A stretch of DNA of 64,000 bases. It comes from Chiridota heheva. Its lineage: Eukaryota; Echinodermata; Holothuroidea; Apodida; Chiridotidae. Positions 11,545-23,114 of this stretch are shown here, in pieces. The stretch is taken from contig JAIGNY010003789.1 of NCBI GenBank assembly GCA_020152595.1, forward strand, positions 238,501 to 302,500. Reading direction: 5' to 3'. The number at the start of each line of letters is the position of its first letter. The first letter of the stretch is position 1. Both the position numbers and the translations under genes were made by a program. The notes beneath the pieces were generated by a model. That model was not told the DNA's origin and ran no database searches. It was given only the letters and a program-made list of their open reading frames with translations.

Positions 11545-12115
11545 ATCCACATTTTCTTGTGGATCCATGAAGCTCTTTTGAGAAGATCCACATTTTCTTG
11601 TGCATCCATGATGCTTCTTTTGAGAAGATCCACATTTTCTTGTGCATCCATGATGCTTCTTTTGAGAAGATCCACATTTTCTTGTGCATCCATGATGCTT
11701 CTTTTGAGAAGATCCACATTTTCTTGTGCATTGATGCTTTTTTGAAGATCCACTATTTCTTGTGCATCATGATGCTTCTTTTGAGAAAATCCACATTTTC
11801 TTGTGCATCTATGATGCTTCTTTTGAGAAGATCCACATTTTCTTGTGCATCTATGATGCTTCTTTTGAGAAGATCCACATTTTCTTGTGCATCCATGATG
11901 CTTCTTTTGAGAAGATCCACATTTTCTTGTGCATCCATGATGCTTCTTTTGAGAAGATCCACATTTTCTTGTGCATCCATGATGCTTCTTTTGAGAAGAT
12001 CCACATTTTCTTGTGCATCCATGATGCTTCTTTTGAAAAGATCCACTATTTCTTGTGCATCCATGATGCTTCTTTTGAGAAGATCCACTATTTCTTGTGC
12101 ATCCATGATGCTCTT
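11545..12115 (+). repeat. 42-bp minisatellite, about 13 copies
   Basis: The unit contains CATGATGCTTCTTTTGAGAA and GATCCACATTTTCTTGTGCA. Forty-two is a multiple of three and the unit has few stops, so several frames on both strands stay open (14-residue period, for example MMLLLRRSTFSCAS). One unit near 11,725-11,770 is shortened. The frames shadow each other on both strands and have no non-repeat domain, so they are not called as genes. Confidence 0.95.
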
Positions 12116-13324
12116 GTGAGGGCAATATATTTGAAAAGAGAAATGAGTGTGTGACATCACCCTTATGCAGTAGACTTGCTACACCAGCCTTTTTTTGTTA
12201 AACAATGACTAATTATCTTTAAAATTTTATGAAAGAAACCAGAAATGGAAGTAATTTTTTGACAGTTTGTATTTTTGTCCTATGTATCATGAAGACCGCC
12301 ATGGTCTAGTGGTCATAGCATCAGCTTGGCATGCTAGAAGAGATAAACATCTCACACAGTAAGGCACTACTTGCAAGGCAATACTTGCATACTGAGTGAG
12401 ACAACGCATAATACACTCGTAACGTTAAAAACCACTCAGACAACAACAAATAATATAATCATGAAATGAAAAGCCTTCTCAAAACTGACGAAAGAACTTA
12501 CGAGCTGTGATTTTAATTAGCGTCTTCAAACTTTCAAGTACCTTGCAAACTAAGTTACACATGAAATGATTAACATTTTGTAGGTGAAAAAACTATAAAT
12601 TACGGAAGAAATGACATTTCGATCACTTCACAATTCCCTCACTTTTGAAAACACGTACACAATTAGTGCCCGTATCACCCAAGTGCGCTGGCAACTGCCA
12701 ATTTGAAAATGTTCGTCAGTAAATGCATGCAGTGTTCGATATAATGCTATATGCACGTTGACTTCACCGACGATCTATTGTTCGACTCTACAGTTCGACA
12801 ACTTTTGAACTAATTAGATACATCCACCCAAGGCGCTGTTCGCAAAATAAGCTGCTTGCGAAGATTCTTGCACAAAATGCAACTTTTGGCAGTTGTCTTC
12901 ATTAAACCCACACCCAAAACATAAATGAACGACTCAATATTGTATTATTAACTATATATATTTGTTTAGCATTACGTAAAAGTGTTTCATGACGATAAAG
13001 GCATTGTCAATAGTTGACCTTAGATCGTCGCGGAGAGGCCTAGTTATTCTAGCATGTAGTCTAAATTTATCTATGCTTCTATGATAAGCCAATGCAGCTG
13101 TTTTAACGTTATAAAGTATATAGCGTTTCCTGACTGTGTATAGCAGCCATGTAGTGGCTATAGCCTATACTACAGTCAGATGTTATCTGACTACAGCTTG
13201 GCAAGCTAGAAGTGCTGCATTCACTTCCCAGTAGGTCTTCATTTACCAGTGCTTCAACAACTGGTTTATCAAATGGCGGTGGACATATTTATGTACCCTT
13301 AGCTCTTGAGAAAGGGGTGTAAAA
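12116..13324. other. Non-coding DNA with two SINE-like tRNA-head fragments
   Basis: No exon recognised. At 12,298 GCCATGGTCTAGTGGTCATA resembles a tRNA A-box region and runs into CAGCTTGGCATGCTAGAAG. A close match to the latter, CAGCTTGGCAAGCTAGAAG, occurs at 13,195, followed by a weak B-box-like CATTCACTTCCCAG. These may be pieces of a tRNA-derived SINE split by an insertion, or two diverged copies. Confidence 0.35.
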
Positions 13325-13329
13325 TACCC

Positions 13330-13433
13330 AGTATACCTCCTTGTATCAGGGACCCAGTATACCTCCTTGTATTAGGGACATATTATACCTCCTTGTATTA
13401 GGGACATAGTATACCTCCTTGTATCAGGGACAC
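13330..13433 (+). repeat. 26-bp tandem repeat, 4 copies
   Basis: The unit is AGTATACCTCCTTGTATCAG plus GGACAT. It runs directly into the left end of a candidate MITE at 13,425, and the unit's CAGGGACA overlaps that end. Confidence 0.85.
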
Positions 13434-13875
13434 GGCCAGAAATTTGAAAGGGGGGAAGCAACCTCATAGAAAAAAAATAATATCCTTTGGATGCAATGAG
13501 ATATGTTTACGGGACTAATCTCTACTGGGGAATGGGGGAGTGTGGCATGAACTTTTTTTGCCTGAAAAAGTGGGAACTTTTTACCCAAATTGTTGGCGCT
13601 GACCTTTTTTTTTGACCGGTTTTCTAAAGGGTTAGAATTTTGGTGGTATTAAAACAATTTTTTTTCAGAAAATTGATTGATTCTTCGAAAAATTAAGCTA
13701 ATTTTCTGGAAAATGAACCATAATTTTTGAGATGATTGGCACTTATAAGAGAAGTTCAGAAGCCCATACAAGACATAATTAAACTTCTCCAGTTATTCAT
13801 TATTCCGCCAGAAATGTGATATTTAGCAAACGAGGGAAGGACTGTTCCCTTTGCTTCCCCCTGGCTACTTCCCTG
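13425..13875. mobile_element. Candidate hAT-like MITE, eroded ends
   Basis: Left end CAGGGACACGGCCAG; the right end reads CAGGGAAGTAGCCAG on the opposite strand. Both are followed internally by GGGGAAGCAA. Such ends resemble the CAGxGGCGTAGCCAG ends of hAT MITEs (compare 57,455). No matching 8-bp target duplication is seen, and the left flank is a tandem repeat. Confidence 0.35.
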
Positions 13876-13879
13876 ACCT

Positions 13880-14256
13880 ACGCCCTCTAGATAAACATGT
13901 TTGCTTACTCACCAAGTGAATGATGGTTGGTTTGGCATGACTGTGTTTTATAACCTGAAATTTTATTAGAATCATCAATCGCAAAATTGTATGTTGATCT
14001 TTTCAGAATTTTACCATTTTCTTGAAATTATTCATGAAAGATTAATTTGTATTTTCCTTCAATTGAATCACTGCCTCTTAAATTGCAATTTTTTTATCTT
14101 CTTGAGATGATACTTTTAAAATTTTGTAGCTTAATTCCCAAATCCCTTTATGTAGTGTTTCTTGCTTTTTAATATTGTTTTTTGATTCTATGCCTGCTTA
14201 TAACTTTTGGCAAATGCTAAATTTCATGAAACCAAATCTCACAAAACCAGAACACA
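13880..14256. other. AT-rich non-coding DNA, nothing recognised
   Basis: Stop-rich in all frames; no repeats or element ends found. Confidence 0.5.
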
Positions 14257-14380
14257 CATGAAACTATGTACTTATTTGTGATTAAAGTAACTATACTCAA
14301 GAAACTATGTACTTATTTGTGATTAAAGTAACTATACTCATGAAACTATGTACTTATTTGTGATTTAAGTAACTACTCTA
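14257..14380 (+). repeat. 41-bp tandem repeat, 3 copies
   Basis: The unit contains GAAACTATGTACTTATTTGT and GATTAAAGTAACTATACTCA. The third copy is diverged at its end. Confidence 0.85.
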
Positions 14381-14579
14381 AGGAAAGCTATCAACATTTT
14401 GTTTTTTTTAAATGAAATACTTTTTTTTTTTTTGAGTTTGTATGTTCTATGAAGGTTTGTTGATATTTAAGTGTTAAGTCCAAGACATTCAGACAGTCCA
14501 GGCACTTTAATACGCAGAGTAGTAACTTTACATATTAGTATTCATTGGCAATAAAACTGTCTTAACAGTCGGGTAGGAA

Positions 14580-14657
14580 ACCCTCAGAGAGTACCATGGT
14601 CCGCCTTCCCTGCATAATGTTACCTTCTTTCCACCGTGGTACAACCTCTCTCAGGGG
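14580..14657. repeat. Imperfect inverted repeat (hairpin)
   Basis: Left arm CCCTCAGAGAGTACCATGGT (from about 14,581). The right arm reads CCCCTGAGAGAGGTTGTACC and then ACGGTGG on the opposite strand. The arms are separated by about 30 bp. Function unknown; it may be a fragment of a mobile element. Confidence 0.5.
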
Positions 14658-14659
14658 CG

Positions 14660-15650
14660 AATCAGGGGGTTAATTTCCATAGGCCAAGGTGCCCAAAAGA
14701 GGTGCCAAGATCGACTGAACGGGGGGAGAGTCCAAGCCTCCAGTGGGCTGCTCTGGTGGTCTTTCACGCTTTGTGAGGCATATTAGACACTAATTTGAAG
14801 CCTGGTGGTGGTACTAGGGAGGGGGCGCATTGTTCATGAACAGACCGCCAGTCTGCCCTGCCCTGCCCCCGCCCGTACGATAAATACCTTAGATGTGATC
14901 TGCTCTGTGAACCTGTTAGGTCAATTCAGACTCTTTTGGGTAAAATGATGCAAACTTCTAAAACATGTAACTACTGTGTTAGGATATAATGTCCTACATG
15001 TGTGTATTCTCACATATATGGCAAAACAATCGCAGAAGGAAATATATAAGCAGATACATGAATCTAGATGTTGATTGTGCCCGCCCCTAAGAAAGAGACT
15101 CAAATAATGGTTCTAAACCCTGATAAAAAAACTGACCCTTTGTTGGAAACTGAGGGGATTTGAAAGGGGGTATGGTGGGGAGGGGGTGGAGGAGTCTTAC
15201 ATCATATTCAATTGATTCAAGATTACAGTTTCAGAAGACTAGACATGTGATAATTGTAGAATTATGCAGTTTCACATACATTTTTCCAAGACTTGTAGAA
15301 ATAACTAATGAAAAGCATTTTTACCTTATCACCTGCTCACAATTTGCCAATTTGAAATTATCCAAGGCCACAAAGACACATAATTTGACTTTCAGACTAC
15401 TATTTGCATCACATTGACCTTTGAAGTTGAGGTCACTGGAGTACTTGAACAGGTGTTGTTTGGTGCTCTTTGTACAGTTCCTGTTATATTTTGTACTTGT
15501 TATTTATTTGTTTTAGCATTAAAGACTTTGTCAGACAAGGTGTATTATTATTAGTGTTGTATATTTGTGCATTTTGTATATTAAACGACCTTACAGTATA
15601 AAAGCTGTGGTGATTGTTTTGTTTTTGTTTTTCAGGGGGCACTTGTTTTA
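14660..15650. other. Non-coding DNA, nothing firm
   Basis: GC-richer patch at 14,640-14,880 (GGGGCGAATCAGGGGGTTAA), then AT-rich sequence. Short open frames have no recognised motif. No exon with convincing splice sites was found. Confidence 0.4.
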
Positions 15651-15654
15651 TTTA

Positions 15655-15830
15655 GAGGGAAGTTTCACAACTGTTCTAGTTTTTCGGGGGTGCAACTTTG
15701 TTTTTCTTTTTAAAAAGGATGCATTTTGTTTTTTCTTGTTTTTTTAAGGGAAGTTTCACAACTGTTCTAATTTTTCGGGGGTGCAACTTTGTTTTTTTTT
15801 TAAAAAGGATGCATTTTTTAGAGGGATAAA
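15655..15830 (+). repeat. About 90-bp tandem duplication
   Basis: Two copies of a unit containing GGGAAGTTTCACAACTGTTC and TTTTTCGGGGGTGCAACTTT. They begin near 15,655 and 15,747. Confidence 0.85.
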
Positions 15831-16144
15831 TGCAGTATCATAGCTACTACTAAGGCATGTAGGGCAATAACGTCCATCTGAAATGGAAAATAAATGAAAA
15901 TTTTGATAATGTTAGATTTTTTTTCTTCTTGCAATTGGAACAATATCTGTTTGACATCTCCAACCTCTTTTCACCTCTGACATAATCTAACCTCTTGTGC
16001 ACAATTTGGCCATTTAAATTTAAACTCACAAATAATTAAACGAACATACATCCCTTAGCTTTGTTAAAATTTGAAATACTGTCAGCTTTAAAATGACCAA
16101 AACTGTTAATATCCTTTTTATGTGAAATTTCACCAAAATGTCTT

Positions 16145-16618
16145 TCAATCTTACCAAACCTTTCAATTCAACCAAACCTTTCAATTCAACCAAACCTTTT
16201 AATTCAACCTAACCTTTCAATTCAACCAAACCTTTCAATTCAACCAAACCTTTTAATTCAACCAAACCTTTCAATTCAACCAAACCTTTCAATTCAACCA
16301 AACCTTTCAATTCAACCAAACCTTTCAATTCAACCAAACCTTTCAATTCAACCAAACCTTTCAATTCAACCAAACCTTTCAATTCAACCAAACCTTTTAA
16401 TTCAACCAACCCTTTCAATTCAACCAAACCTTTCAATTCAACCTAACCTTTCAATTCAACCAAACCTTTCAATTCAACCAAACCTTTTAATTCAACCAAA
16501 CCTTTCAATTCAACCAACCCTTTCAATTCAACCAACCCTTTCAATTCAACCAAACCTTTCAATTCAACCAAACCTTTCAATTCAACCAAACCTTTCAATT
16601 CAACCAAACCTTTCAATT
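16145..16618 (-). repeat. 18-bp minisatellite, about 26 copies
   Basis: The plus-strand unit is TTTCAATTCAACCAAACC. The minus strand reads GLVELK repeatedly because 18 is a multiple of three; two units with TAA interrupt the frame (around 16,208 and 16,442). Point variants (CTTTTAATTC, CCAACCC) recur at intervals, suggesting block duplication. Not a gene. Confidence 0.95.
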
Positions 16619-17130
16619 TTGACAAATTTTCAATTTGACAAAGTTTTCATCTTAATGCATTGTACTCCCTCCCTCCCCACTGATGTTATTCAAATCTTGA
16701 AAAAGGTAATGGGATTGAGAGGGGAAAGGTAGCCAAATGAAATGCAACCAAATTTGAATACTGAGAAAGAAAAAAAAAAGTTTTGGGAGTTATTGCTGAT
16801 CAAAGTTGGATCAGTCTTTGATTTCTGGGAATTTGCAATGTACAGACAGCCCAAACTCTTAATGTAATTTTTAAAGTTTCTTTCCTAAATCTTGGTCCCT
16901 AAAAATAATAGGAAAGTCTTATTTATGCTAGAAGTTTATTGGGGGCGGCAATTTCTGCACCACTTCAAAGAATTATAATAGACATGGATGGATTTCAACA
17001 GATTTAAAAGCAATTTAGCTGATGCTACCTTTACACGTCCATACACCTTTAATGAAGTTTGATATTGTTTTCACAATATGTCATCTGGATGGAAATATAT
17101 TGTAGTATTGAATGGTTTGTGAGACTCAAC
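16619..17130. other. Non-coding DNA; 16,835-17,040 matches the repeat family at 825-1165
   Basis: The part 16,835-17,040 shares ordered blocks with 825-1165: ACAGCCCAAACTCTTAATGT versus ACAGCTCAAATCTTGATGTA, the C(A)CTTCAAAGAATTAT block, and TTTAGCTGATGCTACCTTTA versus TTTAGCTAATGTTACCTTTG. No gene recognised. Confidence 0.55.
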
Positions 17131-17136
17131 TTACTA

Positions 17137-17320
17137 TGCATAGGTAGGATTTGAGGAAAGGCAAAGGGGCACTTGCCCCCTTTTGTCACATTTGTATGGT
17201 AATTTTTTGCATCTTGAGTATTATGAATCTGTAGTTTTGCCATCCCCCTCCCACTTTTGACTTTTCCGTTCCCCCACCCCCTCCTTACTTTCGGTAAGCA
17301 AATCCTGCCCATGTGCCTGC
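17137..17320. mobile_element. MITE family C, copy 1 (about 185 bp)
   Basis: The left end GCATAGGTAGGATTTGAGG and the reverse complement of the right end, CATGGGCAGGATTTGCTTAC, pair as terminal inverted repeats. The interior (TTTTTTGCATCTTGAG, CCACTTTTGACTTT, TTTCGGTAAG) is shared with the copy at 20,190-20,355. No coding capacity. The target duplication is not clear. Confidence 0.6.
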
Positions 17321-17454
17321 TTGTGTCCATTTTTGCTTGTGTCCGTTTGTTTGTCTGTGAGCCACCTAGCTAAGTTTTGAATGGATTGATTGTGCCCTAA
17401 TAGTTAGTTTTGCGCTCATGGACAATGGAATAAGTACTACTTTTGATGATGATT

Positions 17455-17548
17455 TGTGTGTTTGCCAACTTTGTCTCAGTGATTACACACATTGTAAGTT
17501 TGTGCGTTTGCCAACTTTGTCTTAGTGATTACACACATTGTAAGTTTG
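17455..17548 (+). repeat. About 48-bp duplication, 2 copies
   Basis: Two copies of GTTTGCCAACTTTGTCTCAG followed by TGATTACACACATTGTAAGT. Confidence 0.85.
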
Positions 17549-18554
17549 TGGATTGAATATAAATGTTTTCATCAAAAAGTTTTTTTTTTTTACTTTTGCC
17601 CCAATCAATTCTGGGTACATGCTTCCAGATTATTTTCTCACCATGTAATGATTTATATGACGTCATAAAACTTGTCCTTCTCGCCCAAAAGCGTTGAAAA
17701 GTTTTCAAAGTGGCACAGTACAGGGTGTAAGAAAACCCTAATACACTGTAGGCCCTACTATACCAATTTAGGCTATTACTTGAAGGTAAATTAAGTTTGC
17801 TATAGAAAAGAAATAAATGTGCTGGAGGGTGCATGGATCAAACTGGACTTCTGACCCTGCTCCCCACTTTCATTGACTGTCCCACCTCTCATCCACTCTT
17901 CCATTCCAATTTCACTAATCGCCCTCACGACCCCATTTCCCCAAAGCTCCGCTCACCACTTCCCCTATCTCTATGTCCCTTCCTATATCCTCACGATTAG
18001 ATCAATTCAATGATATTTCAGCATGTTTTTCTCATCATTGCCGATCCTTTTGCCCCTATAATTAGTTTGTAATATATTTTGATTCTGACGTCATTTCAAG
18101 TTCAACAGTCGATCACTGTCATCATTATTCCATATTTAAAATCACCAATACGACGTAATCATATATTAATTTCATTGCATGGTATGATCGTGTGCATATT
18201 TTATCGTCATCCTTTGCATTTCACTCACGAATATTCAACAGACAAGATAGAATCAGGTACGGTCGTTTGCATCATGAGTCTCAAGGGAAGGTCAACATTG
18301 AAATGACCACTAACCTATGTAAGCATATTCCTATTTCCTATTTTTTTTTCACATTGATTTGATTTGATAACAGGGTTAGTGCACAATGGCGCCATTATTA
18401 AACTTACGGGGTTACTAGCCTCCCCAAAAAGGGGTTACAAAAATATTAGTTTTCAACATTGTTGTTATTGACCCCAAGAGAGTAAAACAAATATTTCCGA
18501 TGAGATAATAGATTTTCATCTCGATAGTGCCCTGAAAATGTTGTGTGCTCTTGA
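17549..18554. other. Non-coding DNA, nothing recognised
   Basis: Short unrelated open frames on both strands and no repeats or transposon ends identified. The C-rich stretch at 17,860-17,960 has no clear structure. Confidence 0.4.
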
Positions 18555-18885
18555 CAGGTTATGAGTTCCCAATAGGTTTTTGCGCCTCTGCAAGGCTGAT
18601 GTGCCCGGCCCCCTGACAGGGCTATGTGCCTCTGACAGGGTTGTATCCCCAACAAGCTTATGTTGTCCCCGACAGGGATATGTGTCCCCGACAGGGATAT
18701 GTGTCCCCGACAGGGATATGTATCCCCGACAGGGTTATGTATCTCTAAAAGGTGTATGTATCTCTAAAAGGTGTATGTGTCAGACAAGGTTGTGTGCCTC
18801 GACAGGGTTATGTACTCCGGTAGTCTTCGGGTAGGGTTATGTGCCTCGATAATGTTATGTTTCCCCGATAGGGTCAATGTTCTCA
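18555..18885 (+). repeat. Degenerate 19-bp minisatellite
   Basis: The unit is GACAGGGATATGTGTCCCC, well conserved at 18,672-18,730 and diverged on both sides (ACAGGGTTATGT, AAAAGGTGTATGTATCTCT). About 15 units. Confidence 0.8.
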
Positions 18886-19017
18886 ATACAAGGTATATAT
18901 GGCACTGTTTGATATGACTTAAGAGAATTTAGCTTGCCCTTTGCTATATGAAGGAATAATCCTCCATTCATTGAAATACCTCTGTGATCCGTATTGAAAA
19001 TTGTGATGGCAAACAAC

Positions 19018-19068
19018 ACCCCCACCCCACCCCCACCCCCACCCCACCCCCACCCCCACCCTCGCCAC
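19018..19068 (-). repeat. C-rich simple repeat; G-quadruplex-prone minus strand
   Basis: Repeats of CCCCCACC and CCCCACC over about 50 bp give many runs of four to five G on the minus strand with short loops, a classic quadruplex-forming pattern. It is probably a plain low-complexity repeat. Confidence 0.7.
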
Positions 19069-19116
19069 ATAAAACTAGTGATGAATATTCATGTTTTATC
19101 CAAACTTCTCTTTCAG

Positions 19117-19155
19117 GAAAAAGGTGAGAAGCTTTGATGGACAGGACACCGAACA
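19117..19155 (+). CDS. Possible isolated coding exon (39 bp)
   Basis: An acceptor-like TCCAAACTTCTCTTTCAG is followed by 39 bp with one open phase (KKVRSFDGQDTE) and a strong donor ACA|GTAAGTG. If not spliced there, the frame stops at the TAA within the donor. No neighbouring exon was found to join it, so this rests on splice signals only. Confidence 0.25.
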
Positions 19156-20042
19156 GTAAGTGAAAATGTTACCATTGGTTTAATCTTGGGGTGGAGTTTG
19201 GCGGGCAAAGTAAGTTGGCATGCATATCCTTTTTCGGTGTGGGGGCATGGGGAATGTTTGCATAGTTCTTTAAAGTAAATCTAAGAGGGCAGGGTGTTTT
19301 AAAGAATGGACATTTAAGAATATCCCACACCTACGAAAACTGAGAGAAAGTATGGGATTACTTAATGCAATTCATATTAAAAGTTGTTTTCTCAATCAGC
19401 CACTGTGTTGTTTATCAGGTTATTGCGAGTTGGTGGGCGTGTTCATTTTGGGTTATACGAGTTGGTGGGCGTGTTCATTTTGCAGAGCAAAGTGGGTGTC
19501 TGCATAATTGAATGTTTCCCGTTTCTTAAGTGGTGTTGCTCGACATTTTTCCTGAAGGAAAATCACCATTCTCTGAATCCTTATTTTTCCTTATAACTGA
19601 GCGGTGTATAGCTACATATTTTTTCGGGGTGGCGGTGGGGTAGGGCCCGGGACGGGTCAACTTCCGAATGTTGAAGCATCATTTTCCAGTTTTCTCTAAC
19701 CATGACCGCAAAATGTTCTTAAGCAAAAACGAAAAAATACGCATCAGCACTTTGTTTTGCAAAGAAACATGAAAAAAGAACAAAGCGTCCAAATAGCAAA
19801 ATAGCCTTCAAATACTACATAGACTACATGGTATAATTGGTCACGCTCCCGGTGGAAGGCGGTGTATTCCCCCTCCCCACCTTTTTTCCCTCCCCCTCCC
19901 TCTCATATTTTTATTTTCTCTTCCACTAGCTACGATGCTGTCATATTGAATGAATATTCATTTTTTTCTATAGTTTGTTGCACTGGTGGGATTTCCAAAG
20001 TGATTACGAATCCAGACAACTCGTTGAGGAATCTCTGTAAGA
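19156..20042. other. Non-coding DNA with a short duplication
   Basis: Two adjacent copies of GAGTTGGTGGGCGTGTTCAT occur at about 19,427 and 19,459. Nothing else recognised. Confidence 0.45.
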
Positions 20043-20105
20043 TATGAAGATGAGAAAAACGGATCTGAAGATGAGAAAAACGGATCTGAAGATGAGAAAA
20101 ACGGA
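20043..20105 (+). repeat. 21-bp tandem repeat, 3 copies
   Basis: The unit is GAAGATGAGAAAAACGGATC plus T, three near-perfect copies. Confidence 0.9.
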
Positions 20106-20189
20106 TATACGATATCATGATGAGGAAAACTTGGAAGAATGGAAAAGAAATTCCACCAATTCGAATCAGGGATGCACTAAAGAGGCGAT

Positions 20190-20355
20190 CAGGCTTAGGC
20201 ATGATTTGAGGGTGGGGGCAAGGGACATTTAACCCCTCTTTTTCCTAATTTGTATCTTTTGTATGGTGGTTTTTTGCATCTTAGCGTGATTTTGCCCTCC
20301 ACTTTTGACTTTGCCCCTACTTTCGGTAGGGAAATCCCGCCCATGCTAAGGCGTA
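20190..20355. mobile_element. MITE family C, copy 2 (about 165 bp)
   Basis: The left end CTTAGGCATGATTTGAGGG pairs with the reverse complement of the right end, CTTAGCATGGGCGGGATTT. It shares TTTTTTGCATCTTAG, CCACTTTTGACTTTGCC and CTTTCGGTAGG with the copy at 17,137. Non-autonomous. Confidence 0.6.
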
Positions 20356-20359
20356 TATA

Positions 20360-22276
20360 GGAAGATGGGGCAAGGAGCTGGAGCAAATTTTCCCCTAAGA
20401 AGTGGGAAATCATCAACATGAAATTTAAGTAAAATGGTAAAATTGATTTTAATAACATGTGGTAGTTTTCCTTAAAGGCCATCTGTCGTAATCAAATTAA
20501 TTTATTCCAGAACAATTACTGATTGGCCTATCAATATAAGTGGACGTTAGACCTTTGTATTTCGACCAATCAAAACACTCGAATGGAAATCTATTAACTT
20601 CAACGTTAGAGACAATCGCTGGCCGATAAGTTCCCTTCAATTTAATAAGATTTCTCGATTAGCAGCAACATTTGATGGGAATTTAATTTAACAGCAACAT
20701 TTGATGGGAATTTAACTTACCAATTCAATTTTGCTCTAAACTTGTAAGTGGTAAGTTTTGTTTGTAATTCTGTTTTGAGAAATATTTAATTTTAAAGCGT
20801 TCAGAACTTTTTTCCAAAGCGGCTGCGGTCGAAAGTGTGCTCTAAACGGTTGGCGCCTAATTCACTACCGTAACAGCTTGCTACTGTATTTTTTCATGAA
20901 ATGTCGACATTATTATTCCAATTTATTATAAGTATTTTTGATTAATTATACCTTTAGGCCTATCTACTTCATTAGACTCTACAGTGGAATATGAGGTAAT
21001 TCCAGGCCCGTAGCCAGGAATTTGAAATGGGGGTTCGTTTTTCGTATAAAAGGAAAACAAACTTGAAATGCTGGGTGCTTAATATTTTAGGGGATTTCAA
21101 AAGGGCACTTCCTCATTAAAAGTGGGTTCGTTCGCTCGGACAAATCCCCTAGATTTTAGTTTGTTTTAATATGCCTATATATATATATGCTGTTCCAACT
21201 GTCAAATAATAATAGATGTAAGTTCCGAAAGCAGATACAGTTTTGTAATTTTGTTTCTATCTGTAATAATACTTTCAAAAAGGCCATTTACCAGATTGTG
21301 CAAAATACCCAGTGATAACGCCAGGCACCACTAACTGGAGGGGGAATTTGACCTAAATAGTTTTGTGGGATCACACCCTTGTCATACGAAAGTAAACTGA
21401 TCATTGAATTGTGTCCCTGTCCCAATATCCACAAACAGTACAAGTGATTCTGAAATAACCTTCAGTGGATAATATACCCCCCCCCTTCCCCCCGCCCCCA
21501 CCACCACCAAAGACAGTTTCTTGTCAACCCCCTCTCACCACCCCACCCTCGTGGCACTGCTATTAAAACCACTTCGAATTTCAATATTGAGTTACTCAGT
21601 TGATTTGGAGCCTGCAGGAGGCTGGGGTAATATAATGCACAGCGGCCCTCTTTTTGCATGCCCCAACTTTTCCTGTGGAGATTTCAGGAATTTTCCTACC
21701 CTCAGCATTTGGGTAAAGCTAGACTGTAAGGGGTAGAGCCATTTGATTTTTTTTATTATACCATAATTATGGTCCTACATTTTCTGATACAGCCTATACA
21801 TCTAAATCTTGATCTAATGATTTGCAATTTTCAGAATTTCGATTCGTGGCTGCAAATTTGAAATTAAAGAAAGCAAAAGGTCACGAGCAAATTTTAGATT
21901 GATCAAATTTCTAAGTTTTCGTTGCGGATGGGGAGGGAGGGGGAGGGGGTTGCCATTTCAGCTATGCCATATACTGCCGTACGACAAATTATCTGCCGCT
22001 GCCGTATTTTAAAATAAGTGGTTCCCGGTACCCCTAATAATTTGTACCCCCGGTTTCAAACGTATTATCCGTTGCCCTAATTGGTATCACACTACCCCTC
22101 CAAATGGCTGAAGCTAGATCATTTTAAAGACCCAAAAGGGTTAAATGCACAAGCTTTAGTGAGATTTTTCTTTGTCCCTTACCAGGGCTTCGATAGGGGA
22201 ATTTTCTTTGGTTCATTTGAATAAATATCCGAATTTCGGTACCAAAGAGATATTGTTCATTTGGCATTAACTTGAA
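20360..22276. other. AT-rich intergenic DNA, no gene recognised
   Basis: Contains a direct repeat (CAGCAACATTTGATGGGAAT at about 20,661 and 20,691). An isolated hAT-like end CAGGCCCGTAGCCAGG at 21,003 has no visible partner. C-rich runs occur near 21,478. Nothing supports an exon. Confidence 0.45.
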
Positions 22277-22280
22277 TTAA

Positions 22281-22513
22281 AGGAGCGCCAAACCGAATAG
22301 TTAGGGCGCTCGTCTTTGCCAATTTCTTAGATATAATCTCCACAACAGATCGATAAATTTCATACCTCCATAGCTCACAGACGACGTGAGGGCAGAAGTT
22401 ACTTGAATATTCATATTAAGCATACAATTGCTATACTGTTGCGTGCTAAATAAGCATTCAACTTTTTGGGGACCCCTAAAAATATACGCCCTCACTATTC
22501 AGTTTCTGCTCCT
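22281..22513. mobile_element. TTAA-flanked MITE, family A copy 2 (233 bp)
   Basis: Left end AGGAGCGCCAAACCG; the right end reads AGGAGCAGAAACTG on the opposite strand. TTAA lies at 22,277-22,280, with TTAT (one change from TTAA) on the right. The interior is the reverse complement of the 3359-3585 copy (shared GAGGGC, GGGGACCCCTAAAAATATAC). Short and non-coding. Confidence 0.68.
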
Positions 22514-23114
22514 TTATGCCTTTGTACTCGCAAGAAAGGTAATTTCAGGAGGCAAAAACCGATAACAGTTTTACAACTGTTAATAATTTATTAGACTGAT
22601 AACCAGGTATGTAATTCTTAATTAATGTATGCAAAGTGCACATTTCTGGCTAAGTTATGCAGATGACATTTTACTAATGCCACTTGAATGCCAATGATGC
22701 AGAATACCAATTACAGATACTTGGCACGTACTATCGTTACACAATATAGTCCCTACCTATACACCCAGGTAAAACCGAATATAATTATACAGCCCACGAT
22801 GGATAACACATGATATAGTGTTACCCCCACCCCACACACAATTTTTGATCTGTCGGCATGTTATGCAGTTATATTAAGTCGGTAAATTATTGGATAGACA
22901 CGGCAAGTCACTAAAGGTTAGTCACTGCTTATGTATTAAAAAGGTGCAGTCAGGGAAATTGTAATGCTTTTGCATACAATTTCTTGTACCTTTACACCCC
23001 TGGTCGCCCAAACCGTTGAATCTTTTACGCCCCTCTTCCCCTCTCCATTAGTCCACGCAGCGGGCTAACTTGACTTATAGCGCTATGGTGTAGGCCTAAC
23101 ACAAATGTGTCTGA
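22514..23114. other. Intergenic DNA, nothing recognised
   Basis: No repeats, exons or element ends identified. Confidence 0.45.

Noticed and set aside
12298..12345. Possible tRNA gene
   Set aside because: Only an A-box-like head is present; no complete cloverleaf or B box at the right distance. Better explained as a SINE fragment.
16209..16625. GLVELK hexapeptide repeat protein, minus strand
   Set aside because: 18-bp minisatellite; interrupted by stops where units carry TAA, no flanking domain.
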